Shown here: piece after piece, positions 56,304 to 64,000 of the stretch
How the letters are laid out: every line of letters starts with the position of its first letter
Position numbering within the stretch: position 1 is the stretch's first letter
Source of the DNA: Escherichia coli
GTDB taxonomy: Bacteria; Pseudomonadota; Gammaproteobacteria; Enterobacterales; Enterobacteriaceae
DNA length: 64,000 bases
Assembly: GCF_036503815.1 (NCBI RefSeq)
Contig: NZ_AP027764.1
Coordinates: 4,464,001 to 4,528,000 of the forward strand
Direction: 5' to 3'
Notes under the pieces: model-generated
Databases searched by the model: none
What the model saw: only the letters and a program-made list of their open reading frames with translations
Told to the model about the DNA's origin: nothing
Made by a program: the position numbers and the translations under genes

Positions 56304-57806
56304 TTATTCATCAATTCGCGGATGCTGCTGCACCAGGCGGGTACGTTTCGCCTGCAAATCGGCAATCTCGTGGTCAATATCATCGATTTTCTGCTCGATA
56401 TTATCGTAATGCTCGACGAGAATTTCCTTCGCTTCCTGTATATCTGACGCCGCCGGTGTCGCACCTTTCAACGGACGATTCGCCGTCTCTTTCATGGTTA
56501 CGCCGGTGATTAAACCAACCACCGCCACTACCATCAGGTAATAGGCAGGCATCATCAGATTCTGCGAGCTTTCGACCAGCCAGGCCGCCAACGTTGGCGT
56601 CAGACCGGCAACCAGCACCGAAATATTAAATGCCGCCGCCAGCGCGCTGTAACGGATATGCGTCGGGAACATCGCTGGCAAGGTAGAAGCCATAACGCCC
56701 GTAAAGCAGTTAAGGATCACCGCCAGCATTAGTAACCCGGCAAAAATCAGGCCAATGACGTTACTGTTAATCAGAATAAACGCCGGGATCGCCAACACAA
56801 ACAGTGCAACACTACCAAGTAGCACAAACGGACGACGGCCAAAACGGTCACTCAGCAAGCCCATCACCGGCTGGACAAACAGCATACCGATCATAATGGC
56901 GATAATAATCAGCACCCCGTGGTCTTCGGAGTAATGCAGGTTATGCGACAAATAACTCGGCATATAGGTCAGCAACATGTAGTAAGTCACGTTGGTGGCA
57001 ATTACCAGACCAATACATGTCAACAGGCTGCGCCAGTATTTAGTGGCAATCTCTTTAAACGAGACTTTCGGGCCATCTTGCAAACCTTCGCGGTCGCCCT
57101 GTTCCAGTTTATCAACATGCTGCTGGAACGCCGGAGTTTCTTCCAGCGCATGGCGCAGGTAAAGCCCGATAATCCCTAACGGCAGAGCAATAAAGAACGG
57201 AATACGCCAGCCCCAGTCGAGGAAGTTCGCTTCGCCGACAATGGTCGAAATTAACACCACCACGCCCGCACCCAGCACAAACCCGGCAATAGAACCGAAG
57301 TCCAGCCAGCTGCCCATAAAGCCACGTTTACGGTCAGGGGAGTATTCCGCAACAAATATCGACGCCCCGGTATATTCACCGCCGACCGAGAAACCTTGTG
57401 CCATCTTACAGATCAACAGCAGAATCGGTGCCCAAATACCAATCGTGTCGTAGGACGGTATTAAGCCAATACAGAACGTACTGATCGACATAATCACAAT
57501 AGTGATAGCGAGGATCTTCTGGCGACCATATTTATCGCCCAACATACCAAAGAATAGTCCGCCAAGCGGTCGAATCAGAAAGGGAACGGAGAAAGTGGCA
57601 AGTGCAGCAACCATCTGCACGCTGGGGTCAGCCCCCGGGAAAAAAACTTTACCTAATGCGTAAGCAACAAAACCATAAACACCAAAATCGAACCATTCCA
57701 TTGCATTACCCAGTGATGCTGCGGTAATGGCTTTACGCAGTTTACCGTCATCAATAATAGTGACATCACGAAGGGTAATCGGTTTTACTTTTTTCCTTTT
57801 CAGCAT
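56304..57806 (-). CDS. proP: Osmosensory proline/betaine:H+ symporter ProP
   Basis: Major facilitator of 500 residues that takes up proline, glycine betaine and ectoine on osmotic upshift. Twelve helices; the MFS loop 2-3 motif GMLGDKYGRQK is near 91-101 and its repeat GLLSDRFGRR near 325. The long cytoplasmic C-terminus (about 455-500) ends in a heptad-repeat coiled coil (IEQKIDDIDHEIADL...), a feature of the osmosensing K-12 type. The start at 57806 (MLKRKK) has GAGGAAAG upstream; a reading from 57839 adds 11 residues with no site. It has its own promoters in 57807-58069. Confidence 0.98.
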   Translation of the reverse strand: MLKRKKVKPITLRDVTIIDDGKLRKAITAASLGNAMEWFDFGVYGFVAYALGKVFFPGADPSVQMVAALATFSVPFLIRPLGGLFFGMLGDKYGRQKILAITIVIMSISTFCIGLIPSYDTIGIWAPILLLICKMAQGFSVGGEYTGASIFVAEYSPDRKRGFMGSWLDFGSIAGFVLGAGVVVLISTIVGEANFLDWGWRIPFFIALPLGIIGLYLRHALEETPAFQQHVDKLEQGDREGLQDGPKVSFKEIATKYWRSLLTCIGLVIATNVTYYMLLTYMPSYLSHNLHYSEDHGVLIIIAIMIGMLFVQPVMGLLSDRFGRRPFVLLGSVALFVLAIPAFILINSNVIGLIFAGLLMLAVILNCFTGVMASTLPAMFPTHIRYSALAAAFNISVLVAGLTPTLAAWLVESSQNLMMPAYYLMVVAVVGLITGVTMKETANRPLKGATPAASDIQEAKEILVEHYDNIEQKIDDIDHEIADLQAKRTRLVQQHPRIDE

Positions 57807-58069
57807 AGCTTTCCTCGCAGAGTTGGCCCATTTCCGCAAACGCCAGAAAAATCAGCGCGACGGCCGCAAAAGGGGAGCGGGAATTGCAGGATGCAATCTC
57901 TGTAACAAGCGTAGCGGGTTTGCTTACACCCTCCGGTTAAGGAATGTACAATCAAACCAGTTGACGCCTGAATTGGGCAGTTAATGACCTTTTTACCCTA
58001 CCAGTGTTTAAATTTGTGATCAACTTCACACATGGATTTCGTTTAGGACTCATTGATGTAACTGATTAT
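57807..58069 (-). promoter_or_regulatory. proP promoter region
   Basis: 263 bp between the yjcZ stop and the proP start. In K-12 it contains the CRP-repressed P1 promoter and the Fis/sigma-S-dependent P2. TGTGATCAACTTCACA at about 58014-58029 is a strong CRP site match, agreeing with P1. Fis sites are not assigned individually. Confidence 0.75.
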
Positions 58070-58948
58070 TTACGCCAAATTTACAGAGAAGATTTCCTCG
58101 ACCATTGCCCCCACCAAACGCTGCGCTGAACAGAGTCGTGGCATCCCCAGCGCGACAGTTTGCCAGCGTTGGGTCACTGACCAGCAAACGGGTTGTTTAT
58201 CTGCCGTGGTCCACTTTCCCAGCCAACTTAAAAAATCAGCATGTTCCCCTCCCGTCGGAACGGTCGAAGAGGCAAACCACTGATGGTAATAGTGACGCGT
58301 GGTCGGTGCCGCATTGATACTCTCTGCCAGATGTTGTGTCGCTTTCTCGCGCAAATCACCCAGCAACAACGCCACCGCTTGCGGGCTTCCCAGACGGCAG
58401 GCATCGCCAAATGCCCCCCAGCGCAACTCCTCCAGAACGATAAAACAGCGCCCAGGCAACGACCAGGCGTTATACGCCCCAGCACGCCAGCGGGTAAAAA
58501 TTTGCTCACTCTGATCACCGGCCTGTACCAGTAATCCTCGTTGCGTTAACGCCTTTTCCTTCCAGCGACAACGGGCTGAAAACAACTCATACAAGGCGGC
58601 AATTTGCTGCGGAAGCTCCGGGAAAGCAGAGTGCTGGCGGTGATCCATTTTTTGCAGCAGCGCCAGATGCTGCGCGATCTGCGTCAGCGCCAGATGACCG
58701 GGATCCAGCATCGACGCCAGTTTTTCCACCAATGTCAGACGCAGGCTAAGCGGCGCATTTAACATGCCGCCGTTCGTCCATGCCTGAAGCTGCACGCGCG
58801 CAAGAAGTTCCTGCATCAGTCGTTCACGAAACTGCTGCTGATGGGCTTGTGGATGGCGGGCATCATCGCCCTGCGCCAGATCCACTAAAAAGCGGGAATG
58901 AATCGACTCCAGCACGCGACCGGGGCCGTCCAGTAACGTCTTGGTCAA
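58070..58948 (-). CDS. yjcZ: YjcZ, diguanylate-linked motility-associated protein of unknown function
   Basis: Protein of 292 residues, the K-12 length, with no recognised catalytic motif; mostly helical, no signal peptide. In K-12 overproduction of YjcZ affects motility in a c-di-GMP mutant background, but mechanism is unknown. It overlaps crfC by 4 bp, so the two are probably co-expressed; this suggests a partner role to the dynamin-like CrfC. Confidence 0.88.
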   Translation of the reverse strand: MTKTLLDGPGRVLESIHSRFLVDLAQGDDARHPQAHQQQFRERLMQELLARVQLQAWTNGGMLNAPLSLRLTLVEKLASMLDPGHLALTQIAQHLALLQKMDHRQHSAFPELPQQIAALYELFSARCRWKEKALTQRGLLVQAGDQSEQIFTRWRAGAYNAWSLPGRCFIVLEELRWGAFGDACRLGSPQAVALLLGDLREKATQHLAESINAAPTTRHYYHQWFASSTVPTGGEHADFLSWLGKWTTADKQPVCWSVTQRWQTVALGMPRLCSAQRLVGAMVEEIFSVNLA

Positions 58949-61173
58949 TATCGTTCTGCCGTGAAAAGTGTTTGAATATCATCGCGTAACAGCTGAGCGT
59001 CGGTGTAAATCCAGCCATGAGTCATCACAGTCTGCTGCAATTGCTGCTGCATCAGCCTGACCACCGATTCATTTTGTTGACGCAGAGCCAGACTTTCGCG
59101 TAAACGCGTCTGTAATTCCGTCAAACATGAAGCGAACTCAGCGAAAAAAGTATTCATGCCTGCCGTAACAGATTCATCGACCTGCTCTGCCAGAACTTTA
59201 GCCATTTGTTGGCAATAAAGATCGACTTCTGCGCTTAATGCTCGTTGCAACGCACTGTAATCAACCGTCTCTATCGGGGATTTCTCATTTCCCCGTCCCC
59301 AGTCGGGCTGATTCAACCAGCGCGAAAAAGTCTCACGCACAACGCCTAAACGCGTGCTCTGCTCGTCCATTGCGTCCTGGCGCGAAATGACTTCACTGAA
59401 CAGCTGGCGAGTGTTGAAGTGGGGAACTGCGCCGTGAAAAACAGGAAAATGAAACCCAGGACGAAACCCTGACTCGCTCAATTCCATTTTGACTTGTTGC
59501 TCAATGGGCCGAATAACATCGGTTAACACCCGGCAAAGAGTGGATTCAAGCTCGGCAAAACGCAGCGTAAAGTCGCGACTGATGGTGTTCTGCGCCGTCT
59601 GTAACAGTGTCTCACAGCAGGTACGAATCTCGCTTAATGACCCCGAATCATCCTGAAACAACGCGGCTAACTGGGCATTCACCGCATCTTGCTGTTGACG
59701 CAGAAAGAGGTTGGCGGAGGTCAGGGCCAGCTCGATTTCATGTTTAATCTCGCCGCTCACCTGAGCCTGATTGAGTTGAAATAGCTGCAAACTTTCTTCG
59801 ATCTGGTGGATATTTTGCCGCAATTGTTCACAAGCGACGTTTAACCCGTGCGCACGAAAATCCAGGTATTCCCGCGCCTGCTGCGCGTAATTCAACAGTT
59901 TATGCGCGGCAGATCGCAGAGCATACAACGAGGCGTTAGCGTAAGCGGCATGAAGCAACGCCTGAATTGGCTGGGCGAACAGCGAATCTTCCCACAACTG
60001 ATCGGCAGCATGACGAATATGTTCGAGGTCCGCCAGGTCGGCATGACGCCAGCGCCTGCCGAGCGCGGCATGGGCAAAATCCTCCACCCAGCGTTGTTGC
60101 TCTGGCGCGGGTAACTTACCGTTGTTGGCTAACTCATTACGCGCCCGATTCGCCAGGTAGCCCCACATCGACGACACTGGAAATATCTGCTGTGGCGTAA
60201 TACAGCCTTTCATCAGCGTCCCGGAAATCAGTGCCCGCACCTGGTCGGCGTCGTCACTGTTACGATCCTGTTGATCGAACTTATTGACCAGCACATACAG
60301 CGGCACCGATTGCCCCACCGCCAAAATCGCCTCACGGACCTCTTCATCGGAGATCGATTTCAGTTGCGTATAATCCAGCACCGCCAGTACCGCCGAGGCG
60401 CGAGCCAGCTGCTGGTTAAGCATTTTTTGCAGATGCGGTTGCCCGGCTTCATTTGGCCCAGGGGTATCCAGTAACGTCAACTGACCGGGATAACTCTCCA
60501 GCCCCGCCAGATGGACAAACTCCACTTCAATCACGGGAATATGCTCAATGGCGGCGTAAGCAGAAAAAGGAAAATCGACGTCCAGCGCCTTCGCCAGTCG
60601 CACCAAATCATTCAAACTTTTCAGACAATGAAAAATAGGCTGGGCACCCAGATAATATTTTTCGAAAGCGACGCCATTTTCGATCCGCTGCATAAGCGCA
60701 CGCATATCTTTATCTATTTCCAGCACATCGGTCAGATGCTTAATATCGCAGTCACGCAGGCGCTGTTGTAATTGTTGAATTAAACAGTCGATTGGCGCGA
60801 CATGTGAAAAATGCAGTACCGGTTCTTTTTGCCCGGGCGTATGGCGAATAAGCGTCGGCAGCGCAGTCATTGGGCGATTGCGATTAGGCAGAACCTCCGT
60901 ACCAACAATGGCATTAATGGTGGTTGATTTCCCTGCTTTCATAGTACCGACAATCGCCAGCACCATTTCCAGTCGGGAAATTTTACGCAACTCATTATTC
61001 AGCATCGCGTGACGTTCGGCGATATTAGGCTGACTCCAGGGTAAAGCCAGTTGTGGCGCATCGTCTCCGGGTACAGAGAGAGGCATTTTTTCCAGTAACT
61101 GCAACTGTTGGCGAGAAAGCTGTAACAGGCGTTCAGCCTCCTGACTTAACTCATACAGGGTCTGTGTGTACAT
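58945..61173 (-). CDS. crfC: Clamp-binding dynamin-like protein CrfC (YjdA)
   Basis: Large GTPase of the dynamin superfamily, 742 residues. The G1 P-loop GTMKAGKST is at 76-84, G3 DTPGPNE is near 236-242, and G4 NKFDQQD is near 302. The rest is helical with long coiled-coil stretches (about 430-740). In K-12 CrfC binds the DNA sliding clamp and keeps sister replication forks together; the clamp-binding motif QLALPW at 41-46 is present near the N-terminus. yjcZ follows with a 4-bp overlap. The start follows AAGGAAAAATTTTCT. Confidence 0.95.
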   Translation of the reverse strand: MYTQTLYELSQEAERLLQLSRQQLQLLEKMPLSVPGDDAPQLALPWSQPNIAERHAMLNNELRKISRLEMVLAIVGTMKAGKSTTINAIVGTEVLPNRNRPMTALPTLIRHTPGQKEPVLHFSHVAPIDCLIQQLQQRLRDCDIKHLTDVLEIDKDMRALMQRIENGVAFEKYYLGAQPIFHCLKSLNDLVRLAKALDVDFPFSAYAAIEHIPVIEVEFVHLAGLESYPGQLTLLDTPGPNEAGQPHLQKMLNQQLARASAVLAVLDYTQLKSISDEEVREAILAVGQSVPLYVLVNKFDQQDRNSDDADQVRALISGTLMKGCITPQQIFPVSSMWGYLANRARNELANNGKLPAPEQQRWVEDFAHAALGRRWRHADLADLEHIRHAADQLWEDSLFAQPIQALLHAAYANASLYALRSAAHKLLNYAQQAREYLDFRAHGLNVACEQLRQNIHQIEESLQLFQLNQAQVSGEIKHEIELALTSANLFLRQQQDAVNAQLAALFQDDSGSLSEIRTCCETLLQTAQNTISRDFTLRFAELESTLCRVLTDVIRPIEQQVKMELSESGFRPGFHFPVFHGAVPHFNTRQLFSEVISRQDAMDEQSTRLGVVRETFSRWLNQPDWGRGNEKSPIETVDYSALQRALSAEVDLYCQQMAKVLAEQVDESVTAGMNTFFAEFASCLTELQTRLRESLALRQQNESVVRLMQQQLQQTVMTHGWIYTDAQLLRDDIQTLFTAERY

Positions 61174-61574
61174 AGAAAATTTTTCCTTAAAGCAAATTTT
61201 ATTACTTTTATTTAGCCAGATTGTTTTTGAGTTCTGTTTTCGGCTTTTATAATTACTGCAAGAAATAATTTTATATTTAGAGTGTTGTTTTTTATTAGAA
61301 TAAATAACGTCTTCCGATACGTTTAAAACGTCAGAAAGATAAAAATATCATTTGAATTAAAAAAAGAACAAGTAGAGCATTAACCTTATCTTAAATAATA
61401 AATGGAGGCAAAAAGATTATTTTCTTTTTGCGTTTCCTTTCAAATGAAAAAGATCGTCGTCTAAAATCAGCAGTACCCCCGACAAACTCAGGGATTTTGT
61501 GTATAATTGCGGCCTTTTTCGGCAATCTGCCGTTTTTTGGCGCTTTTGCCCTGCTGACTTTTGAGGAAATCCAC
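61174..61574 (+). promoter_or_regulatory. crfC-yjdM divergent region with yjdM promoter
   Basis: 401 bp without a gene. 61190-61430 is strongly AT-rich and shows no ORF of note. A promoter for yjdM is clear: -35 CCGACA at 61479-61484, 17-bp spacer, -10 TATAAT at 61502-61507. GCCTTTTTCGGC just after (from about 61512) may form a small hairpin. GAGGAAA precedes the yjdM ATG. Confidence 0.7.
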
Positions 61575-61910
61575 ATGTCATTACCACACTGCCCAAAATG
61601 CAACTCCGAATACACCTACGAAGATAACGGCATGTACATCTGCCCGGAATGTGCCTACGAATGGAACGACGCAGAACCTGCACAGGAAAGCGATGAACTG
61701 ATCGTTAAAGATGCAAACGGCAATCTTCTGGCTGATGGCGACAGCGTTACCATCATTAAAGATCTGAAGGTGAAAGGTAGCTCTTCGATGCTGAAGATCG
61801 GTACCAAAGTGAAAAACATTCGCCTGGTTGAAGGCGACCACAACATCGATTGCAAAATCGACGGTTTTGGTCCGATGAAACTGAAATCTGAGTTTGTGAA
61901 AAAGAACTGA
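61575..61910 (+). CDS. yjdM: Zinc-ribbon protein YjdM (PhnA)
   Basis: Protein of 111 residues of the PhnA family. The N-terminal zinc ribbon has Cys6, Cys9, Cys23 and Cys26 (CPKC, CPEC); the C-terminal part is the PhnA beta domain ([18 protein letters not shown]). Originally named phnA but not needed for phosphonate use; function in K-12 unclear. The start at 61575 (MSLPHCP) with GAGGAAA is clearly preferred to an upstream ATG at 61428, which would pass through the promoter. Confidence 0.96.
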
Positions 61911-61945
61911 TTGTATTGCTCAATGTAATATTGGCACATGATCGG

Positions 61946-62089
61946 TAGGCCGGATAAGGCGCTCGCGCCGCATCCGGCTACGGTGCCGACTGCCTGATGC
62001 GACGCTCGCGCGTCTTATCAGGCCTACAAATTCTCGCACCATCCGGCAACGGTGCCTAATGCGACGCTTACCGAGTCTTATCAGCCCCC
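61946..62089. repeat. REP/BIME cluster between yjdM and yjdN
   Basis: Three REP-type palindromes in tandem. Unit 1 (61946-61980) is GCCGGATAAGGC...GCATCCGGC. Unit 2 (about 61991-62028) is GCCTGATGCGACGC...GCGTCTTATCAGGC in opposite orientation. Unit 3 (about 62053-62088) is a degenerate copy. A typical bacterial interspersed mosaic element; it can bind gyrase or IHF and stabilise mRNA. Confidence 0.88.
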
Positions 62090-62149
62090 GCTCATCTGTA
62101 TAATTTTCGAACTACACTTAACTGGCTTCTCTTAACTGAGGTCACCATC

Positions 62150-62593
62150 ATGCCGTTAAGTCCCTACCTCTCTTTTGCTGGTAACTGTTCCGATGCGATT
62201 GCCTATTATCAACGCACGTTGGGCGCGGAACTGCTTTATAAAATCAGCTTCGGCGAAATGCCGAAATCAGCGCAGGACAGCGCCGAGAACTGCCCTTCCG
62301 GTATGCAATTTCCCGATACCGCTATCGCCCATGCTAACGTGCGTATTGCCGGAAGCGATATCATGATGAGCGATGCCATACCGTCAGGAAAAGCCAGCTA
62401 CTCCGGTTTTACACTGGTACTCGATTCGCAACAGGTCGAAGAAGGAAAACGCTGGTTTGATAACCTTGCTGCTAACGGAAAAATCGAAATGGCCTGGCAG
62501 GAAACTTTCTGGGCGCATGGCTTCGGCAAAGTCACCGATAAATTTGGCGTACCGTGGATGATTAATGTCGTCAAACAACAACCAACGCACTAA
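62150..62593 (+). CDS. yjdN: VOC/glyoxalase-like protein YjdN (PhnB)
   Basis: Protein of 147 residues with two beta-alpha-beta-beta-beta units of the vicinal-oxygen-chelate superfamily (PhnB type). Conserved blocks: AIAYYQRTLGAEL (near 17-29), DIMMSDA (near 69-75), WAHGFGKVTDKFGVPW (near 122-137). Named phnB earlier, but not required for phosphonate breakdown; substrate unknown. Ribosome-binding site TGAGG. Confidence 0.94.
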   Translation: MPLSPYLSFAGNCSDAIAYYQRTLGAELLYKISFGEMPKSAQDSAENCPSGMQFPDTAIAHANVRIAGSDIMMSDAIPSGKASYSGFTLVLDSQQVEEGKRWFDNLAANGKIEMAWQETFWAHGFGKVTDKFGVPWMINVVKQQPTH

Positions 62594-62598
62594 CCCGC

Positions 62599-62617
62599 CG
62601 GGAGGGCCGCCCTCCCG
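62599..62617. terminator. Hairpin after yjdN
   Basis: Perfect 8-bp stem CGGGAGGG / CCCTCCCG with a CCG loop, 5 bp after the yjdN stop. No T-tract follows, so it may be a 3'-end stabiliser more than an intrinsic terminator. Confidence 0.5.
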
Positions 62618-62648
62618 CACTGTCATCGAAATCTCGTTAACTCTTCAT

Positions 62649-62670
62649 CCGTTAGTCACTTTTAGTTAAC
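62649..62670 (+). promoter_or_regulatory. Candidate Pho box of the phn operon
   Basis: CCGTTAGTCACTTTTAGTTAAC contains two TTAGT repeats about 10 bp apart, and lies where the PhoB site of the K-12 phnC promoter is. Agreement with the CTGTCATA-type consensus is only partial. Phosphate starvation control of phnCDE onward is well known. Confidence 0.65.
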
Positions 62671-62725
62671 AAAATCATCACAATAATCCGCCACGATGGA
62701 GCCACTTTTTTAGGGAGGCTGCATC

Positions 62726-63514
62726 ATGCAAACGATTATCCGTGTCGAGAAGCTCGCCAAAACCTTCAATCAGCATCAGGCGCTGCACGCGGTTGATTTG
62801 AACATTCATCACGGTGAAATGGTGGCTCTGCTTGGGCCGTCGGGTTCCGGCAAATCCACCCTTTTACGTCATTTAAGCGGTTTGATTACCGGCGATAAAT
62901 CTGCCGGTAGCCATATCGAGCTGCTGGGCCGCACAGTCCAGCGCGAAGGCCGCCTGGCCCGCGATATCCGCAAAAGCCGCACCAACACCGGCTACATCTT
63001 CCAACAATTCAACCTGGTGAATCGCCTGAGCGTACTGGAGAACGTGCTGATTGGCGCGCTCGGCAGCACGCCATTCTGGCGCACCTGTTTTAGCTACTTC
63101 ACCCGCGAGCAGAAACAGCGCGCGTTACAGGCGCTGACCCGCGTTGGCATGGTGCACTTTGCCCATCAGCGCGTTTCCACCCTCTCCGGCGGACAGCAGC
63201 AGCGTGTGGCGATTGCCCGCGCGCTGATGCAGCAGGCGAAGGTGATTCTGGCCGATGAACCCATCGCCTCGCTGGACCCGGAATCGGCGCGCATCGTGAT
63301 GGACACCCTGCGCGACATTAACCAGAACGACGGCATTACCGTGGTCGTCACGCTGCATCAGGTGGATTACGCCCTGCGCTACTGCGAACGCACCGTCGCC
63401 CTGCGCCAGGGGCACGTCTTCTACGACGGCAGCAGCCAACAGTTTGATAACGAACGTTTTGACCATCTCTACCGCAGCATTAACCGCGTCGAAGAGAACG
63501 CGAAAGCTGCCTGA
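62726..63514 (+). CDS. phnC: Phosphonate ABC transporter ATP-binding protein PhnC
   Basis: ATPase of the PhnCDE importer, 262 residues. Walker A GPSGSGKST at 37-45; ABC signature LSGGQQQR near 152-159; Walker B VILADEP near 172; switch histidine in VVTLHQVDYA. First gene of the phn operon for phosphonate uptake and C-P lyase. phnD begins 24 bp after it. Ribosome-binding site GGGAGG. Confidence 0.98.
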   Translation: MQTIIRVEKLAKTFNQHQALHAVDLNIHHGEMVALLGPSGSGKSTLLRHLSGLITGDKSAGSHIELLGRTVQREGRLARDIRKSRTNTGYIFQQFNLVNRLSVLENVLIGALGSTPFWRTCFSYFTREQKQRALQALTRVGMVHFAHQRVSTLSGGQQQRVAIARALMQQAKVILADEPIASLDPESARIVMDTLRDINQNDGITVVVTLHQVDYALRYCERTVALRQGHVFYDGSSQQFDNERFDHLYRSINRVEENAKAA

Positions 63515-63538
63515 CATCCCCATCATTGAGGAAAACGA

Positions 63539-64000
63539 ATGAACGCTAAGATAATTGCCTCGCTGGCCTTCACCAGCATGTTCAGCCTCAGCACCCTGTT
63601 CAGCCCGGCGCACGCCGAAGAGCAGGAAAAGGCGCTGAATTTCGGCATTATTTCAACGGAATCACAGCAAAACCTGAAACCGCAATGGACGCCATTCTTA
63701 CAGGATATGGAGAAGAAGCTGGGCGTGAAAGTGAACGCCTTCTTTGCCCCGGACTACGCGGGCATTATCCAGGGAATGCGCTTCAACAAAGTGGATATCG
63801 CCTGGTACGGCAATCTGTCGGCGATGGAAGCGGTGGATCGCGCCAACGGTCAGGTCTTCGCCCAGACGGTCGCGGCGGATGGATCGCCGGGTTACTGGAG
63901 CGTGTTGATCGTCAACAAAGACAGTCCGATCAACAACCTGAACGATCTGCTGGCGAAGCGTAAAGATCTCACCTTTGGCAATGGCGATCCTAACTCCACC
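63539..64000 (+). CDS. phnD: Phosphonate-binding periplasmic protein PhnD, 3' end outside window
   Basis: Substrate-binding protein of the PhnCDE importer. 154 codons are seen of about 338. Signal peptide MNAKIIASLAF... cleaved at about 26 (AHA), then a type II periplasmic-binding fold with NFGIISTES at the start of lobe 1 and IAWYGNLSA as a conserved ligand segment. GAGGAAAA provides the ribosome-binding site. The ORF is open to the window end. Confidence 0.97.
   Translation, partial: MNAKIIASLAFTSMFSLSTLFSPAHAEEQEKALNFGIISTESQQNLKPQWTPFLQDMEKKLGVKVNAFFAPDYAGIIQGMRFNKVDIAWYGNLSAMEAVDRANGQVFAQTVAADGSPGYWSVLIVNKDSPINNLNDLLAKRKDLTFGNGDPNST

Noticed and set aside
61946..62089. Possible CRISPR-like repeat array
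   Set aside because: The repeats are imperfect palindromes of alternating orientation, typical of REP/BIME; there are no regular spacers or cas genes.

Overview
The window is chromosomal DNA of Escherichia coli. Nearly every protein matches a K-12 gene product from memory at close to full length, and the gene order is the K-12 order around 93-94 min read from psd to phnD. Scattered substitutions show a strain other than K-12. Intact cadC-cadB-cadA argues against Shigella or enteroinvasive E. coli, which usually lose lysine decarboxylase. No insertion sequence, prophage or CRISPR array is visible. Identifications rest on recognising the sequence, not on a database search.

Layout: 1-7.6 kb holds the 3' part of psd, mscM, the small genes yjeO and yjeN, the transporter yjeM, and epmA. 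7.9-13.4 kb holds frdABCD (fumarate reductase), ampC driven from inside frdD, the lipocalin blc, and the guanidine exporter sugE/gdx behind a guanidine-II riboswitch. 13.5-17.1 kb holds entericidins ecnB and ecnA, efp, epmB, yjeJ and yjeI. 17.2-21.3 kb holds groL-groS behind a sigma-32 promoter, yjeH and fxsA. 21.6-27.4 kb holds aspA-dcuA, cutA-dsbD-yjdC and tRNA-Phe (pheU). 28-35 kb holds the lysine acid-stress module cadC, cadBA and dtpC. 35-38 kb holds lysU, the type V toxin-antitoxin pair ghoST, yjdJ and yjdI. 38-45 kb holds dcuSR, dcuB-fumB and yjdF. 45-47.6 kb is the melibiose locus with melA and melR but without melB. 47.8-52.6 kb is the arginine acid-resistance module adiA, adiY, adiC. 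52.7-57.8 kb holds eptA-basR-basS, antisense pmrR and proP. 58-64 kb holds yjcZ, crfC, yjdM, a REP cluster, yjdN, phnC and the start of phnD.

Three themes link the genes. First, anaerobic fumarate respiration is almost complete here: AspA and FumB make fumarate, DcuA and DcuB exchange C4-dicarboxylates, FrdABCD reduces fumarate, and DcuSR senses it. Second, there are two parallel acid-stress systems (CadA/CadB/CadC for lysine, AdiA/AdiC/AdiY for arginine). Third, EF-P and two of its modifying enzymes (EpmA, EpmB) lie close together.

The clearest departure from the reference arrangement is the absence of melB. yjdF and melA now converge with overlapping stop codons, and YjdF has a changed C-terminus. 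No undescribed multi-gene system was found. The remaining points of interest are regulatory: a BasR box sharing sequence with a terminator, perfect MelR inverted repeats, an unexplained inverted repeat upstream of dcuB, and a short unassigned tract next to pheU.
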